Source: Deltaproteobacteria bacterium (GTDB lineage: Bacteria; Desulfobacterota; GWC2-55-46; DRME01). Taken from it: a stretch of 37,721 nt of DNA. Position numbers and translations under genes: made by a program. The stretch lies in assembly GCA_011375175.1 (NCBI GenBank), contig DRME01000011.1:1-37721 (forward strand). The letters run 5' to 3'. The notes beneath the pieces are model-generated. The model saw nothing but the letters and a program-made list of their open reading frames with translations, searched no databases and was not told the origin of the DNA. Of the stretch, positions 10,381 to 18,175 are shown one piece after another (the stretch's first letter is position 1; every line of letters begins with the position of its first letter).

Positions 10381-11637
10381 ATGTTTCGCATAAGCAGGAC
10401 GAGGCTTTCCAACGGCGTCGGCGTCATTGTGGAGCAGATGCCCGACGTGGAGTCGGTGACCATCGGGCTGTGGGTGGCCGCAGGCTCCCGTGACGAGCCG
10501 CGCCGGGCCCACGGCGTATCCCACTTCATCGAGCACATGCTCTTCAAGGGCACGGGGCGAAGAACGGCCCTCGACATAGCGCGGGAGATAGAGTCGGTGG
10601 GAGGGATGCTCAACGCCTTCACCGGCAAGGAGTATACCTGCTTCTACGCCAAGGTGCTGGGCGATGACCTTGCGCTGGCCGTGGACCTGCTGAGCGACAT
10701 CTACCTCAACCCCGCCTTCGATGCCGGAGAGCTCGAAAAGGAGCGCCAGGTGGTGCTCCAGGAGATACGGATGGTCGAGGACACGCCCGACGACCTCGTC
10801 CATGACCTCTTCAACGAGTTCTTCTGGAAGGGCCATCCCCTCGGCAGGCCGATCCTCGGCACCATGGAGAGGATCGGGGCCGTGGACAGGGCGACACTCC
10901 TCGACTATTACGGCGCGCACTACCATCCGGGCAACGTCTTCGTCGTGGCCGCCGGCAAGCTCGATTCCGCGAGGCTGGCCGAGACCCTCGAGGGCAGCCT
11001 GGGCCGCGGCGCTGCGGCGGGGCGCACGGCAAGGGACGGTGCGCCCGCAGCGAACCGCGGCGTGCGTATCGTGAGGCGTCCGCTCGAACAGGTGCACCTG
11101 TGCATGGGCGTGCCGGGGGTGAGCCAGTCGGACCCGAGGCGCTACCGCCTCTACCTGCTCAACACCATACTGGGCGGCGGCATGAGCTCGCGGCTCTTCC
11201 AGGAGGTGCGCGAAAAGCGGGGCCTGGCCTACTCGGTCTACTCCTATCTCAACCTCTGCCTCGACGCGGGCTCGCTCGTCGTCTACGCCGGGACGACGAA
11301 GGAGGCCTTCGCAGAGGTGGTCGAGATCGTGCTGAAGGAGTTCGCAAGGCTGAGGCGGGGGGTCAAGGCCGACGAGCTCGCCCGCGCCAAGGAACAGCTC
11401 AAGGGCGGCATCCTGCTCGGCCTCGAGACCAGCGAGAGCAGGATGATGAAGATCGCCCGCGACGAGATATACTTCGGCGACGTGATGACCGTAGACAGGA
11501 TAGTCGAAGAGATAGAGGGGGTCACCGAAGAGGAGATAAGAGGGACGGCAAGGGAGTTCCTCAGAGAAGAGGACCTTGCACTCGTGGCGCTGGGAGATGT
11601 GACGAGAAGGCGGCTGCCCGAGCGCCTCAAGCGCTGA
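10381..11637 (+). CDS. M16 family zinc metallopeptidase (processing-peptidase-like)
   Basis: 418-aa inverzincin of the M16B type, related to Bacillus YmxG/MlpA and mitochondrial processing peptidase. The zinc motif HFIEH is at residues 48-52, with the distal Glu ligand at about 128 (ERQVVLQEIRM). The C-terminal half carries the usual R/Y-containing pair (SSRLFQEVREKRGLAYSVYS near 275-295). Two half-domains of about 200 aa are expected in one chain. GGAGG at 10372-10376 supports the start. Location directly after pnp is common in many phyla. No signal peptide is visible, so it is probably cytoplasmic. The substrate is unknown. Confidence 0.93.
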   Translation: MFRISRTRLSNGVGVIVEQMPDVESVTIGLWVAAGSRDEPRRAHGVSHFIEHMLFKGTGRRTALDIAREIESVGGMLNAFTGKEYTCFYAKVLGDDLALAVDLLSDIYLNPAFDAGELEKERQVVLQEIRMVEDTPDDLVHDLFNEFFWKGHPLGRPILGTMERIGAVDRATLLDYYGAHYHPGNVFVVAAGKLDSARLAETLEGSLGRGAAAGRTARDGAPAANRGVRIVRRPLEQVHLCMGVPGVSQSDPRRYRLYLLNTILGGGMSSRLFQEVREKRGLAYSVYSYLNLCLDAGSLVVYAGTTKEAFAEVVEIVLKEFARLRRGVKADELARAKEQLKGGILLGLETSESRMMKIARDEIYFGDVMTVDRIVEEIEGVTEEEIRGTAREFLREEDLALVALGDVTRRRLPERLKR

Positions 11638-11660
11638 AGCACGGCCGCCGAGGGGTTGCG

Positions 11661-12329
11661 ATGAGAATCCTTTTGGTCGAAGACGAGAAGAAGGTCGCCT
11701 CCTTCATCAAGCGGGGGCTCGAACAGGAGGGCTACGCCGTGGACGTGTCGGTCGACGGCGAGGAGGGGCTCCTGTACGCGAAGGCCAACGAGTACGACGT
11801 CATCATCCTCGACATCCTGCTGCCCAGGAAAAACGGCCTCGAGGTGCTGAAGGAGCTCAAGGAGGCGAGGATATCGTCGCCCGTAATCCTGCTCACGGCG
11901 CTCGATTCGGTGGAGGACCGGGTCAAGGGCCTGGACCTCGGCGCCGACGACTACCTGCCAAAGCCCTTCGCCTTCGAGGAGCTTCTGGCCAGGGTGAGGG
12001 CGCTCATGAGGCGCGGCGGCGAGGGCGTGCCGGTGCTCGAGTTCGAGGACCTGAGCCTGAACCCCCTCACGCGCAAGGCCAGGAGGGGCGACAGGGAGAT
12101 AGAGCTGACCCTCAAGGAGTACGCCCTGCTCGAATACCTGCTTCGCAACCCCAACCGCGTTCTTTCGCGGGCCCTCATAGCCGAGCACATCTGGGACCAG
12201 ACCTTCGACAGCGAGACCAATATAGTCGACGTCTACATAAATCGCCTGCGCTCCAAGCTCGACCACGACCCCAAGCGCCGCCTCATACACACGGTGCGCG
12301 GCGTGGGATACGTGCTCAAGAAGGCATGA
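11661..12329 (+). CDS. OmpR/PhoB-family response regulator (orphan)
   Basis: 222-aa two-component DNA-binding regulator. The receiver domain (1-115) has the acidic pair E7/D8, phospho-acceptor D51 in VIILDILLP, T in LLTALDS and K in LPKPFAFEELLARV. A winged-helix Trans_reg_C domain (about 127-220) ends in NIVDVYINRLRSKLD and HTVRGVGYVLKK. It starts 23 bp after the M16 gene. No histidine kinase lies next to it; the following gene is a flavin dehydrogenase. It resembles CusR/MprA-like regulators in overall form, but the signal and partner cannot be inferred. Confidence 0.93.
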   Translation: MRILLVEDEKKVASFIKRGLEQEGYAVDVSVDGEEGLLYAKANEYDVIILDILLPRKNGLEVLKELKEARISSPVILLTALDSVEDRVKGLDLGADDYLPKPFAFEELLARVRALMRRGGEGVPVLEFEDLSLNPLTRKARRGDREIELTLKEYALLEYLLRNPNRVLSRALIAEHIWDQTFDSETNIVDVYINRLRSKLDHDPKRRLIHTVRGVGYVLKKA

Positions 12330-12358
12330 GCGGGAGGAGGCGCGCAGGTTCCGTGAGC

Positions 12359-12388
12359 TTCGCTGCGGAGGGCGCTCTCCGCGGCGAA
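12359..12388 (+). promoter_or_regulatory. 12-bp stem-loop in the glcD-like leader
   Basis: Positions 12359-12370 pair with 12377-12388 (one G-U pair, 6-base loop). The only purine-rich SD-like run nearby (gcggaggg) lies inside the 5' arm and loop, and the start codon follows 11 bases after the stem. No clear SD sits at normal distance from the ATG. This may be a translational control hairpin; it has no T tract. Confidence 0.4.
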
Positions 12389-12399
12389 CGACTCCACTC

Positions 12400-13806
12400 A
12401 TGATGAAGGCGAGCGTAAAGAACGAGCTCAAGAGGTTTCTGGGCTCGGAGAACGCGTCCTTCTCCGACGAGGACAGGCTCTGCTACGGCTACGACGCCAC
12501 CGGTGAGCTCTTCAGGCCCGACGGCGTCGTCTTCCCCCGCGACGCCGGCGATGTGGCGTTCGTGCTGAAGACGGCCTGCGCCGAGGGGTTCGCCGTCGTG
12601 CCCAGGGGCGCCGGCAGCGGCTTTACGGGCGGCAGCCTGCCCGTGCGCGGCGGCGTGGTGCTGAGCACGGAGCGCATGAACCGCATCGTCGAGGTGGACG
12701 AGGCGAACCTTACGGCCCTCGTGGAGCCCGGCGTGGTGACAGGCGAGCTCCAGGACCGGGTCGAGGCCCTGGGGCTCTTCTACCCCCCCGACCCGACGAG
12801 CCTCAAGTTCTGCACCATCGGAGGCAACATAGCCGAGTGCGCCGGAGGGCCGAGGGCCGTCAAGTACGGCGTCACCCGCGACTACGTGCTGGGCCTGGAG
12901 GCCGTGCTGCCGACGGGCGAGATAATAGAGACCGGCACGGCCGCCGCGAAGGGGGTCGTCGGCTACGACCTCACGAGGCTTCTGGTCGGCTCGGAAGGCA
13001 CGCTCGGCGTTGTGACGGGGGCGCGGCTCAGGCTCGTGCCAAGGCCCCTGGCGCTCAAGACCCTTCGCGCCGTATTCGCCGACGTGGCTTGCGCGGCCTC
13101 GGCCGTGGCCGAGATAACCGGGGCCAGGATCGTTCCGTGCACGCTCGAGCTCATGGACGGCGAGTGCATAAGGTGCGTGGAGGAGTACGCGGGCCTTGAC
13201 CTGGGCGGCGCCGGCGCCATGCTGCTCATCGAAGTGGACGGCGCGGCGGAGGCTGTCGAGGGCGAGGCGGCCCGCATAGCGGAGCTCTGCCGCGCCGCCG
13301 GGGCCGTGGAGGTGAGGGCCGCGGCCGACGGGGCCGAGAGGAGGGAGCTGTGGAAGGCCCGGCGGGCCATGAGCCCGGCGCTTTCGAGGCTGAGGCCCCG
13401 CAAGATCAACGAGGACGTCGTCGTGCCGAGAGCCAGGATCGTCGAGCTCGTCGACGGCGTGAGAGAGGTGGCCGGGCGCAGGGAGGTGCTCATAGCCTGC
13501 TTCGGACACGCCGGCGACGGCAACATACACGTCAACGTCATGATCGACGACTCCGACGCCGACGAGGCGGCCCGCGGCGAGGCGGCCGTAAGGGATGTCT
13601 TCGAACTCGCGCTCAGGCTCGGCGGCACCATCTCCGGCGAGCACGGCATCGGCACGTCCAAGGCGCCGTACCTCTCCATGGAGCTTTCGGCCGAAGTGGT
13701 GGCGCTCATGAAGCGCATAAAGGCGGCCTTCGACCCCATGGGCGTGCTCAACCCGGGAAAGGTCTTTCCCGGCGAGGCGGCCGCCGGGAGGGCCGCCTCG
13801 CCGTGA
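12400..13806 (+). CDS. glcD: FAD-linked 2-hydroxyacid dehydrogenase (GlcD-type)
   Basis: 468-aa flavoprotein of the VAO/PCMH superfamily; relatives oxidise glycolate or D-lactate to the 2-oxoacid. The FAD-binding domain includes FPRDAGDVAFVLKTACAEG, the pyrophosphate-binding stretch PRGAGSGFTGGSLP (about 68-81) and DPTSLKFCTIGGNIAECAGG. The C-terminal FAD-oxidase domain has GHAGDGNIHVN (about 369-379) and SGEHGIG (about 413-419). Two ATGs lie in tandem (12400, 12403). The stop overlaps the GTG of the partner Fe-S gene by 4 bp. No GlcE-like second flavin subunit is present, so this is a two-gene GlcD-GlcF layout. Glycolate versus D-lactate cannot be decided from sequence. Confidence 0.9.
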   Translation: MMKASVKNELKRFLGSENASFSDEDRLCYGYDATGELFRPDGVVFPRDAGDVAFVLKTACAEGFAVVPRGAGSGFTGGSLPVRGGVVLSTERMNRIVEVDEANLTALVEPGVVTGELQDRVEALGLFYPPDPTSLKFCTIGGNIAECAGGPRAVKYGVTRDYVLGLEAVLPTGEIIETGTAAAKGVVGYDLTRLLVGSEGTLGVVTGARLRLVPRPLALKTLRAVFADVACAASAVAEITGARIVPCTLELMDGECIRCVEEYAGLDLGGAGAMLLIEVDGAAEAVEGEAARIAELCRAAGAVEVRAAADGAERRELWKARRAMSPALSRLRPRKINEDVVVPRARIVELVDGVREVAGRREVLIACFGHAGDGNIHVNVMIDDSDADEAARGEAAVRDVFELALRLGGTISGEHGIGTSKAPYLSMELSAEVVALMKRIKAAFDPMGVLNPGKVFPGEAAAGRAASP

Positions 13807-15050
13807 CCATCCTCTCCGACTGCAGTGAGATGGCGCGCCGCTGCGTGCGCTGCGGCTCCTGCAGGAGCGGCTGTCCCGCCTACGGGGTCGTGGGCCGCGA
13901 GGGGGCGAGCCCGCGGGGCAGGGTGGCGCTCATCGGCGCAAGGGCCGGCGGAGAGGACTTCGGCGACGCCTACCTCCGGAGCATACGGGAGTGCACGCTC
14001 TGCGGCTCCTGCGCGGCGGCCTGCCCGCGGGGCGTGGACGTGCCTTCGCTCGTGCTCGCCGCCAGGGCGCAGGCCGTGGAGCGCGACGGTCTGCCCGCCG
14101 GAGCCGGCTTCGTGCTCAACGGCCTGCTCGGCTCGCCCTCGCGTATGGGCCTCGTCTTCAGGCTCGCCTCCACGCTGCGGGGACTTGTCATGAAGTCCGA
14201 TCCGTCGGGAGGAGGGGCCGTGACGAGGTTCGATCTCCTCGGCGGGCGGCGCTGCCTGCCCGAGCTCCCCCCGGCGCCCTTTCTTGGCGGGGGGCGGGCG
14301 GCCCGGCGGGAAGGTCCGGCGGGCGGGGAGCCGAAGGTGGGCTTTTTCGCGGGCTGCGTCATAAACTACCTCCTGCCCCGCGTGGGCGAGGCCTCGTTCA
14401 GGGCGCTCGCCGGGGCCGGAGCCTCGGTCGAGGCGCCGGCGGGGCAGCTATGCTGCGGGATGCCGGCACTCTCCCTCGGGGACCGCGAGACGGCCCGCTC
14501 GCTTGCGCTCAGGAACATGGAGGTCTTCGAGCAGGGCGGCTACGACTACGTCACCACGGCCTGCGCCACCTGCACCCATGCGCTGCGGGGCCTCTACACC
14601 GATCTCTTCGCCGGGGACGGCGGCGACATGATCGCCAGGGCGGCCGCCTTCTCCTCAAGGGTCATGGACATAACCGAGCTCCTTGCCGATGTGACGGGCT
14701 GGGGCGGAGGGCGCGGCGGCGCCGGGGGCGCGACGGTCACATACCACGACCCCTGTCACCTCGCGCGCTACCAGGGCGTGAAGGACCAGCCCCGCGAGCT
14801 CATCGAACGCAGCGGCAACAGGTTCGTCGAGATGAGAAGGCCCTGCTCGTGCTGCGGCCTCGGCGGCGGGCTGAGCCTCACCAACTACCGCATGAGCATG
14901 GAGATTACGAGGGAGAAGGTGGAGAACATAAAGGATAGCGGCGCGCAGGTGGTGGCCACGGCCTGTCCGGGCTGCATGGTGCAGATAGGAGACGGCCTCC
15001 ACCGCTTCGGCGCGGAGGCGAAGGTCGTCCACGTGGTGGAGCTTCTGTGA
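13803..15050 (+). CDS. glcF: Fe-S electron-transfer subunit of hydroxyacid dehydrogenase (GlcF-type)
   Basis: 415-aa protein likely passing electrons from the flavin subunit to the quinone pool. Two ferredoxin-type 4Fe-4S motifs sit at Cys 14/17/20/24 (CVRCGSCRSGCP) and 64/67/70/74 (CTLCGSCAAACP). Two CCG (DUF3400/heterodisulfide-reductase D-like) domains follow, marked by CCGMPALS and HDPCHLARY...CSCCGLGGG. The GTG at 13803 overlaps the glcD stop (GTGA) and has GGAGG about 10 bases upstream; an ATG at 13830 is an alternative. No transmembrane segment is seen. The stop also overlaps the GH57 start. Confidence 0.9.
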   Translation: MTILSDCSEMARRCVRCGSCRSGCPAYGVVGREGASPRGRVALIGARAGGEDFGDAYLRSIRECTLCGSCAAACPRGVDVPSLVLAARAQAVERDGLPAGAGFVLNGLLGSPSRMGLVFRLASTLRGLVMKSDPSGGGAVTRFDLLGGRRCLPELPPAPFLGGGRAARREGPAGGEPKVGFFAGCVINYLLPRVGEASFRALAGAGASVEAPAGQLCCGMPALSLGDRETARSLALRNMEVFEQGGYDYVTTACATCTHALRGLYTDLFAGDGGDMIARAAAFSSRVMDITELLADVTGWGGGRGGAGGATVTYHDPCHLARYQGVKDQPRELIERSGNRFVEMRRPCSCCGLGGGLSLTNYRMSMEITREKVENIKDSGAQVVATACPGCMVQIGDGLHRFGAEAKVVHVVELL

Positions 15051-17170
15051 CACGGTTCATCTTCTGCATACACATCCATCAGCCGGTGGGCAACTTCCCG
15101 TCGGTCATGGAGGAGGCTTACGAGAAGAGCTACCGTCCCTTTCTCGAGGCCCTGTCGCGGCGCCGCCGCATCAGGCTCTCCATGCACATAACGGGCTACC
15201 TGCTCGACTGGCTCGCCGCTAACCGGCCGGAGTACATAGCCCTCCTGAGGTCCATGGTCGAGGACGGCCGGGTTGAGATGCTCGGCGGCGGCTATTACGA
15301 GCCCGTGCTGGCCGTCATACCGGGGCGCGACCGGCTGGGCCAGATCGCCATGCTCTCCCGTCGCATCGAGGAGCTATTCGGCAGGCGGCCTCGGGGCATG
15401 TGGCTCGCCGAGAGGGTCTGGGACCCTGCGCTTCCGGGCTGCATAAGGGGGGCTGGGCTCGAGTACGTCGTCGTCGACGACTACCACTTCAGGAAGTCGG
15501 GGCTGCGCGGCGAAGAGCTCGGCGGCTGCTACATCACCGAGGACGTGGGCGAGGCCGTGAAGGTCTTCCCCGGCAACGAGCGGCTGCGCTACCTCATACC
15601 CTTCGAGCCGGCCGGGCGTTTCGAGGAGTACGTGCGGGGGCTCGAAGAGGGGTCGGGCGGGCGCTACACGGCCATCTTCGCCGACGACGGCGAGAAGTTC
15701 GGCGTCTGGCCCGGAACGCAGCGCTGGGTCTTCGACGAGGGCTGGCTTGAGAGTTTCCTCGATACCGTCGAGGGGGCGTCGTCGTGGCTGCGCCCCGTCA
15801 CATTCTCCGAGCACCTCGACGAGGAGCCGCCGCTTGGGAGGGTCTACCTGCCGACCACTTCCTACATGGAGCTCGGCGAGTGGGCCCTGCCGGCCGAGGC
15901 GTCGAGGGCCTACGCCGAGGTGGTGGAGGAGCTCAAGGCGAGGCCCGACGGGGAACGCATACTGCGGTTCGTCCAGGGCGGTGCGTGGCGCAACTTCCTG
16001 GCCAAGTACCCCGAGAGCGACTGGATGCACAAGAGGATGCTCGACGTGAGCGGCAGGATCGAGGAGGCGCGAAGCCGCGGCCGGCGGGAGGGCGAGGCCG
16101 CTCTCTCCGACGACTCCATTGAGCAGGCCCGCCGCAGCCTCTACATGGCCCAGTGCAACGACGCCTACTGGCACGGCGTCTTCGGCGGTCTCTACCTTCC
16201 CCACCTCCGCGCAAGGCTCTACGGCGAGCTCATAAGGGCCGAGAATATCATAGCCCCCGGCGGGGCGGCGGAGCCGGAGTTCATGGACCTGGACTGCGAC
16301 GGCTTCGACGAGGCGGCGATGCGCACAAGCGAAGTCTCGCTCTTCGCCGACCCCGACGACGGCGGCACGCTCGCCGAGATCGACTTCAGGCCGGCGGCCG
16401 TGAACCTCTGCAACACCCTTTCGCGCTGGTACGAGGGCTACCACTCCAGGCTCGAACGGGCCGCGGGCGGCCGCGGCGGCGGAGAGCACGGCGGCGGGGC
16501 CAGGAGCATCCACGACGTGGTGCTCGTCAAGGAAGAGGGCCTGGAAAGATACCTGAACTTCGACGACCTCAGGCGCACTTGCCTCCGCCTCCACGTCTAC
16601 GGCCGGGGTGAGGGACCCGAAAGCCTCCGCTCTTGCGGGCAGACCGAGCTCTCGGACCTCCACCGCTCCCCCTACGAAGCGGCGTTCCCGGGAAGGACGC
16701 TCGTCATGAAGAGGGAGTCGGCCGTCGGTGAGACGACGCTCTCCGTGGAGAAGTCGGTGAGCCTCGAGGGGGCGGTGGTGACGATGGGCATAAGGGCCGT
16801 AAACACCGGCGCCGCGCCCATTGACGGCCTGCTCCTGACCGTGGAGTTCAACGTATGTCTTCCGGGCTGCGCCGGTCCGGCCGTGAGCCTGCGCCTTGGC
16901 GACGGCGCGGTGCGGGGGCTCGGCGTCACAGGCGACGACAGGGAGGTGAGCTCGTTCGAGCTCGTCGACACCTACGCCGGCGTGGCCGCATCATTCGCCC
17001 TCGACGCCGCGGCGGGGCTCTGGAGCTTTCCGGTCGAGACCGTATCGCTCTCCGAGGGCGGCTTCGAGAGGATATACCAGGGCACGGCCCTCCACATCGT
17101 CTACCCCCTCGATCTCGAGGCCGGGGCGCTCCTTGAAAGGACGCTCCGTCTCGAGCTCCGGGCCGTCTGA
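15047..17170 (+). CDS. GH57 family alpha-amylase/4-alpha-glucanotransferase
   Basis: 707-aa intracellular glycoside hydrolase acting on alpha-1,4-glucans (glycogen, maltodextrins). The N-terminal catalytic barrel begins IFCIHIHQPVGNFP. The nucleophile motif GMWLAERVW places Glu at 122, and the acid/base motif FADDGEKFGVWPGT places Asp at 213-214, matching the spacing in the Thermococcus litoralis glucanotransferase. The central DUF1925-like helical part and a C-terminal DUF1926-like beta domain (about 420-707) follow. The GTG start overlaps the glcF stop by 4 bp. No signal peptide. Glucanotransferase is more likely than hydrolase, but the activities are not separable by eye. Confidence 0.92.
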   Translation: MTRFIFCIHIHQPVGNFPSVMEEAYEKSYRPFLEALSRRRRIRLSMHITGYLLDWLAANRPEYIALLRSMVEDGRVEMLGGGYYEPVLAVIPGRDRLGQIAMLSRRIEELFGRRPRGMWLAERVWDPALPGCIRGAGLEYVVVDDYHFRKSGLRGEELGGCYITEDVGEAVKVFPGNERLRYLIPFEPAGRFEEYVRGLEEGSGGRYTAIFADDGEKFGVWPGTQRWVFDEGWLESFLDTVEGASSWLRPVTFSEHLDEEPPLGRVYLPTTSYMELGEWALPAEASRAYAEVVEELKARPDGERILRFVQGGAWRNFLAKYPESDWMHKRMLDVSGRIEEARSRGRREGEAALSDDSIEQARRSLYMAQCNDAYWHGVFGGLYLPHLRARLYGELIRAENIIAPGGAAEPEFMDLDCDGFDEAAMRTSEVSLFADPDDGGTLAEIDFRPAAVNLCNTLSRWYEGYHSRLERAAGGRGGGEHGGGARSIHDVVLVKEEGLERYLNFDDLRRTCLRLHVYGRGEGPESLRSCGQTELSDLHRSPYEAAFPGRTLVMKRESAVGETTLSVEKSVSLEGAVVTMGIRAVNTGAAPIDGLLLTVEFNVCLPGCAGPAVSLRLGDGAVRGLGVTGDDREVSSFELVDTYAGVAASFALDAAAGLWSFPVETVSLSEGGFERIYQGTALHIVYPLDLEAGALLERTLRLELRAV

Positions 17171-17204
17171 GGGAGCGGGGGCGGCGGGAAAGGAACTTTC
17201 GGCG

Positions 17205-17738
17205 ATGGAACTGCCCGAAGAGCTGGCCCGGAAGGTGAGGGCCGTAAGACTTCTTGTGCTCGACGTGGACGGCGTGCTCACCGACGGCTCGATCATCTAT
17301 GACGACGCCGGCCTGGAGACGAAGGCCTTCAACGTCAAGGACGGCCACGGCATAAAGCTGCTTCGCAGGGCGGGGCTCGAGGCGGCCGTCATAACGGCCC
17401 GCACCTCCAGGGTCGTGGAACTGCGCGCCGCCGACCTCTCCATAGAGATGCTCTTCCAGGGGGCCACGGACAAGCGCGCGGCCTTCGCCGAGCTGCTCGA
17501 AAGGACGGGGCTCTCGGCGGCCGAGACGGCATACGTGGGCGACGACGTGGTGGACCTGCCCGTGCTCTCCAGGGCCGGCTTCTCGGTCGCCGTCGCCGAC
17601 GCCGTGGCCGAGGTGAAGGAGCGGGTCCACTACGTCACCTCCCTTCCCGGCGGCCGCGGCGCGGTGCGCGAGGTCTGCGAGCTCATACTCAAGACGCAGG
17701 GGCGGTGGAAGACCCTCATGAGCCGCTATCTCGACTGA
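17205..17738 (+). CDS. kdsC: 3-deoxy-D-manno-octulosonate 8-phosphate phosphatase (KdsC, HAD family)
   Basis: 177-aa HAD-superfamily phosphatase releasing phosphate from KDO-8-phosphate in LPS inner-core synthesis. HAD motif I is LLVLDVDGVLTDG (nucleophile D20, D22), motif II is AAVITARTS, and motif IV is AYVGDDVVDLPVL. It lacks a cap domain, as do KdsC tetramers. The ATG at 17205 follows AAAGGAAC; an upstream in-frame extension overlaps GH57 and is not conserved in type. It usually sits in a kdsA-kdsD-kdsC-lptC cluster; here kdsA/kdsD are absent and GH57 is upstream. Confidence 0.93.
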   Translation: MELPEELARKVRAVRLLVLDVDGVLTDGSIIYDDAGLETKAFNVKDGHGIKLLRRAGLEAAVITARTSRVVELRAADLSIEMLFQGATDKRAAFAELLERTGLSAAETAYVGDDVVDLPVLSRAGFSVAVADAVAEVKERVHYVTSLPGGRGAVREVCELILKTQGRWKTLMSRYLD

Positions 17739-17782
17739 GGGGCGTGGAGACGACAGGCCGCGCCGACATTCGGATTTCTTTT

Positions 17783-18016
17783 GGAAGCTCTGATTAATTA
17801 CGCTGGGGGAAACTTTCTGTAGAAAGTTTCCCCCAGACCCCCTTCAAAGACTTTTAATTCCCTGCGGATCATCCCGATTTTGCTTGTGCAAAATCGGGAT
17901 GATCCGCAGGGCGTTAAAAGTTTTTGGAGGGAGTCTGAGGGAACCGTGGGTCTATGACCCGTGGGTCCATGACCCTTTACAAAAAGGTTCCCTCGGTGCG
18001 ATGAATCAGAAATTCC
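17783..18016 (+). repeat. Dispersed palindromic element, copy A
   Basis: About 234 bp. Hairpin I is a perfect 15-bp stem (17803-17817 with 17822-17836, loop TGTA). Hairpin II has arms of about 49 bases (roughly 17834-17882 with 17887-17935) with about six mismatches. Hairpin III has GAGGGAACC closing on GGTTCCCTC, with two tandem copies of a 15-bp mini-palindrome (gtgggtcYatgaccc) inside. The left end is GGAAGCTCTGATTAATTAC; the right end matches it imperfectly in inverse orientation. No open reading frame of its own. Confidence 0.9.
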
Positions 18017-18063
18017 TTTTGTTTTGTGGGCACTTGGAGTGGATAGGGGCGGCGACAAATGAC

Positions 18064-18092
18064 TTTACAGCCCGCAGGGCCGGTGTTATAAT
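18064..18092 (+). promoter_or_regulatory. Sigma-70 promoter for lptC-lptA-lptB-rpoN
   Basis: TTTACA (18064-18069), a 17-bp spacer and a perfect TATAAT (18087-18092), 84 bp upstream of the lptC start and just downstream of repeat copy A. This is the best promoter match in the window and implies that the lpt-rpoN unit is transcribed independently of kdsC. Confidence 0.8.
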
Positions 18093-18175
18093 TTTCATAG
18101 GTCCGCGGTCTTTTCCGCCCGGCGGCGCAAGGCGCTCCGCGGCGGGCGGTTGGTGCGGCCTGGGGGTGAAACGCC

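Larger units (their letters stand above)
17739..18175. other. kdsC-lptC intergenic region: repeat copy A and promoter
   Basis: 437 bp without a gene. It holds 44 bp of spacer, the palindromic element copy A (17783-18016), and a sigma-70 promoter at 18064-18092 that serves lptC. Confidence 0.7.

Noticed and set aside
16926-17630. Antisense open frame over the GH57 and kdsC junction
   Set aside because: It overlaps two well-supported genes, lacks a ribosome-binding site, and reads as Arg/Gly-rich shadow sequence.
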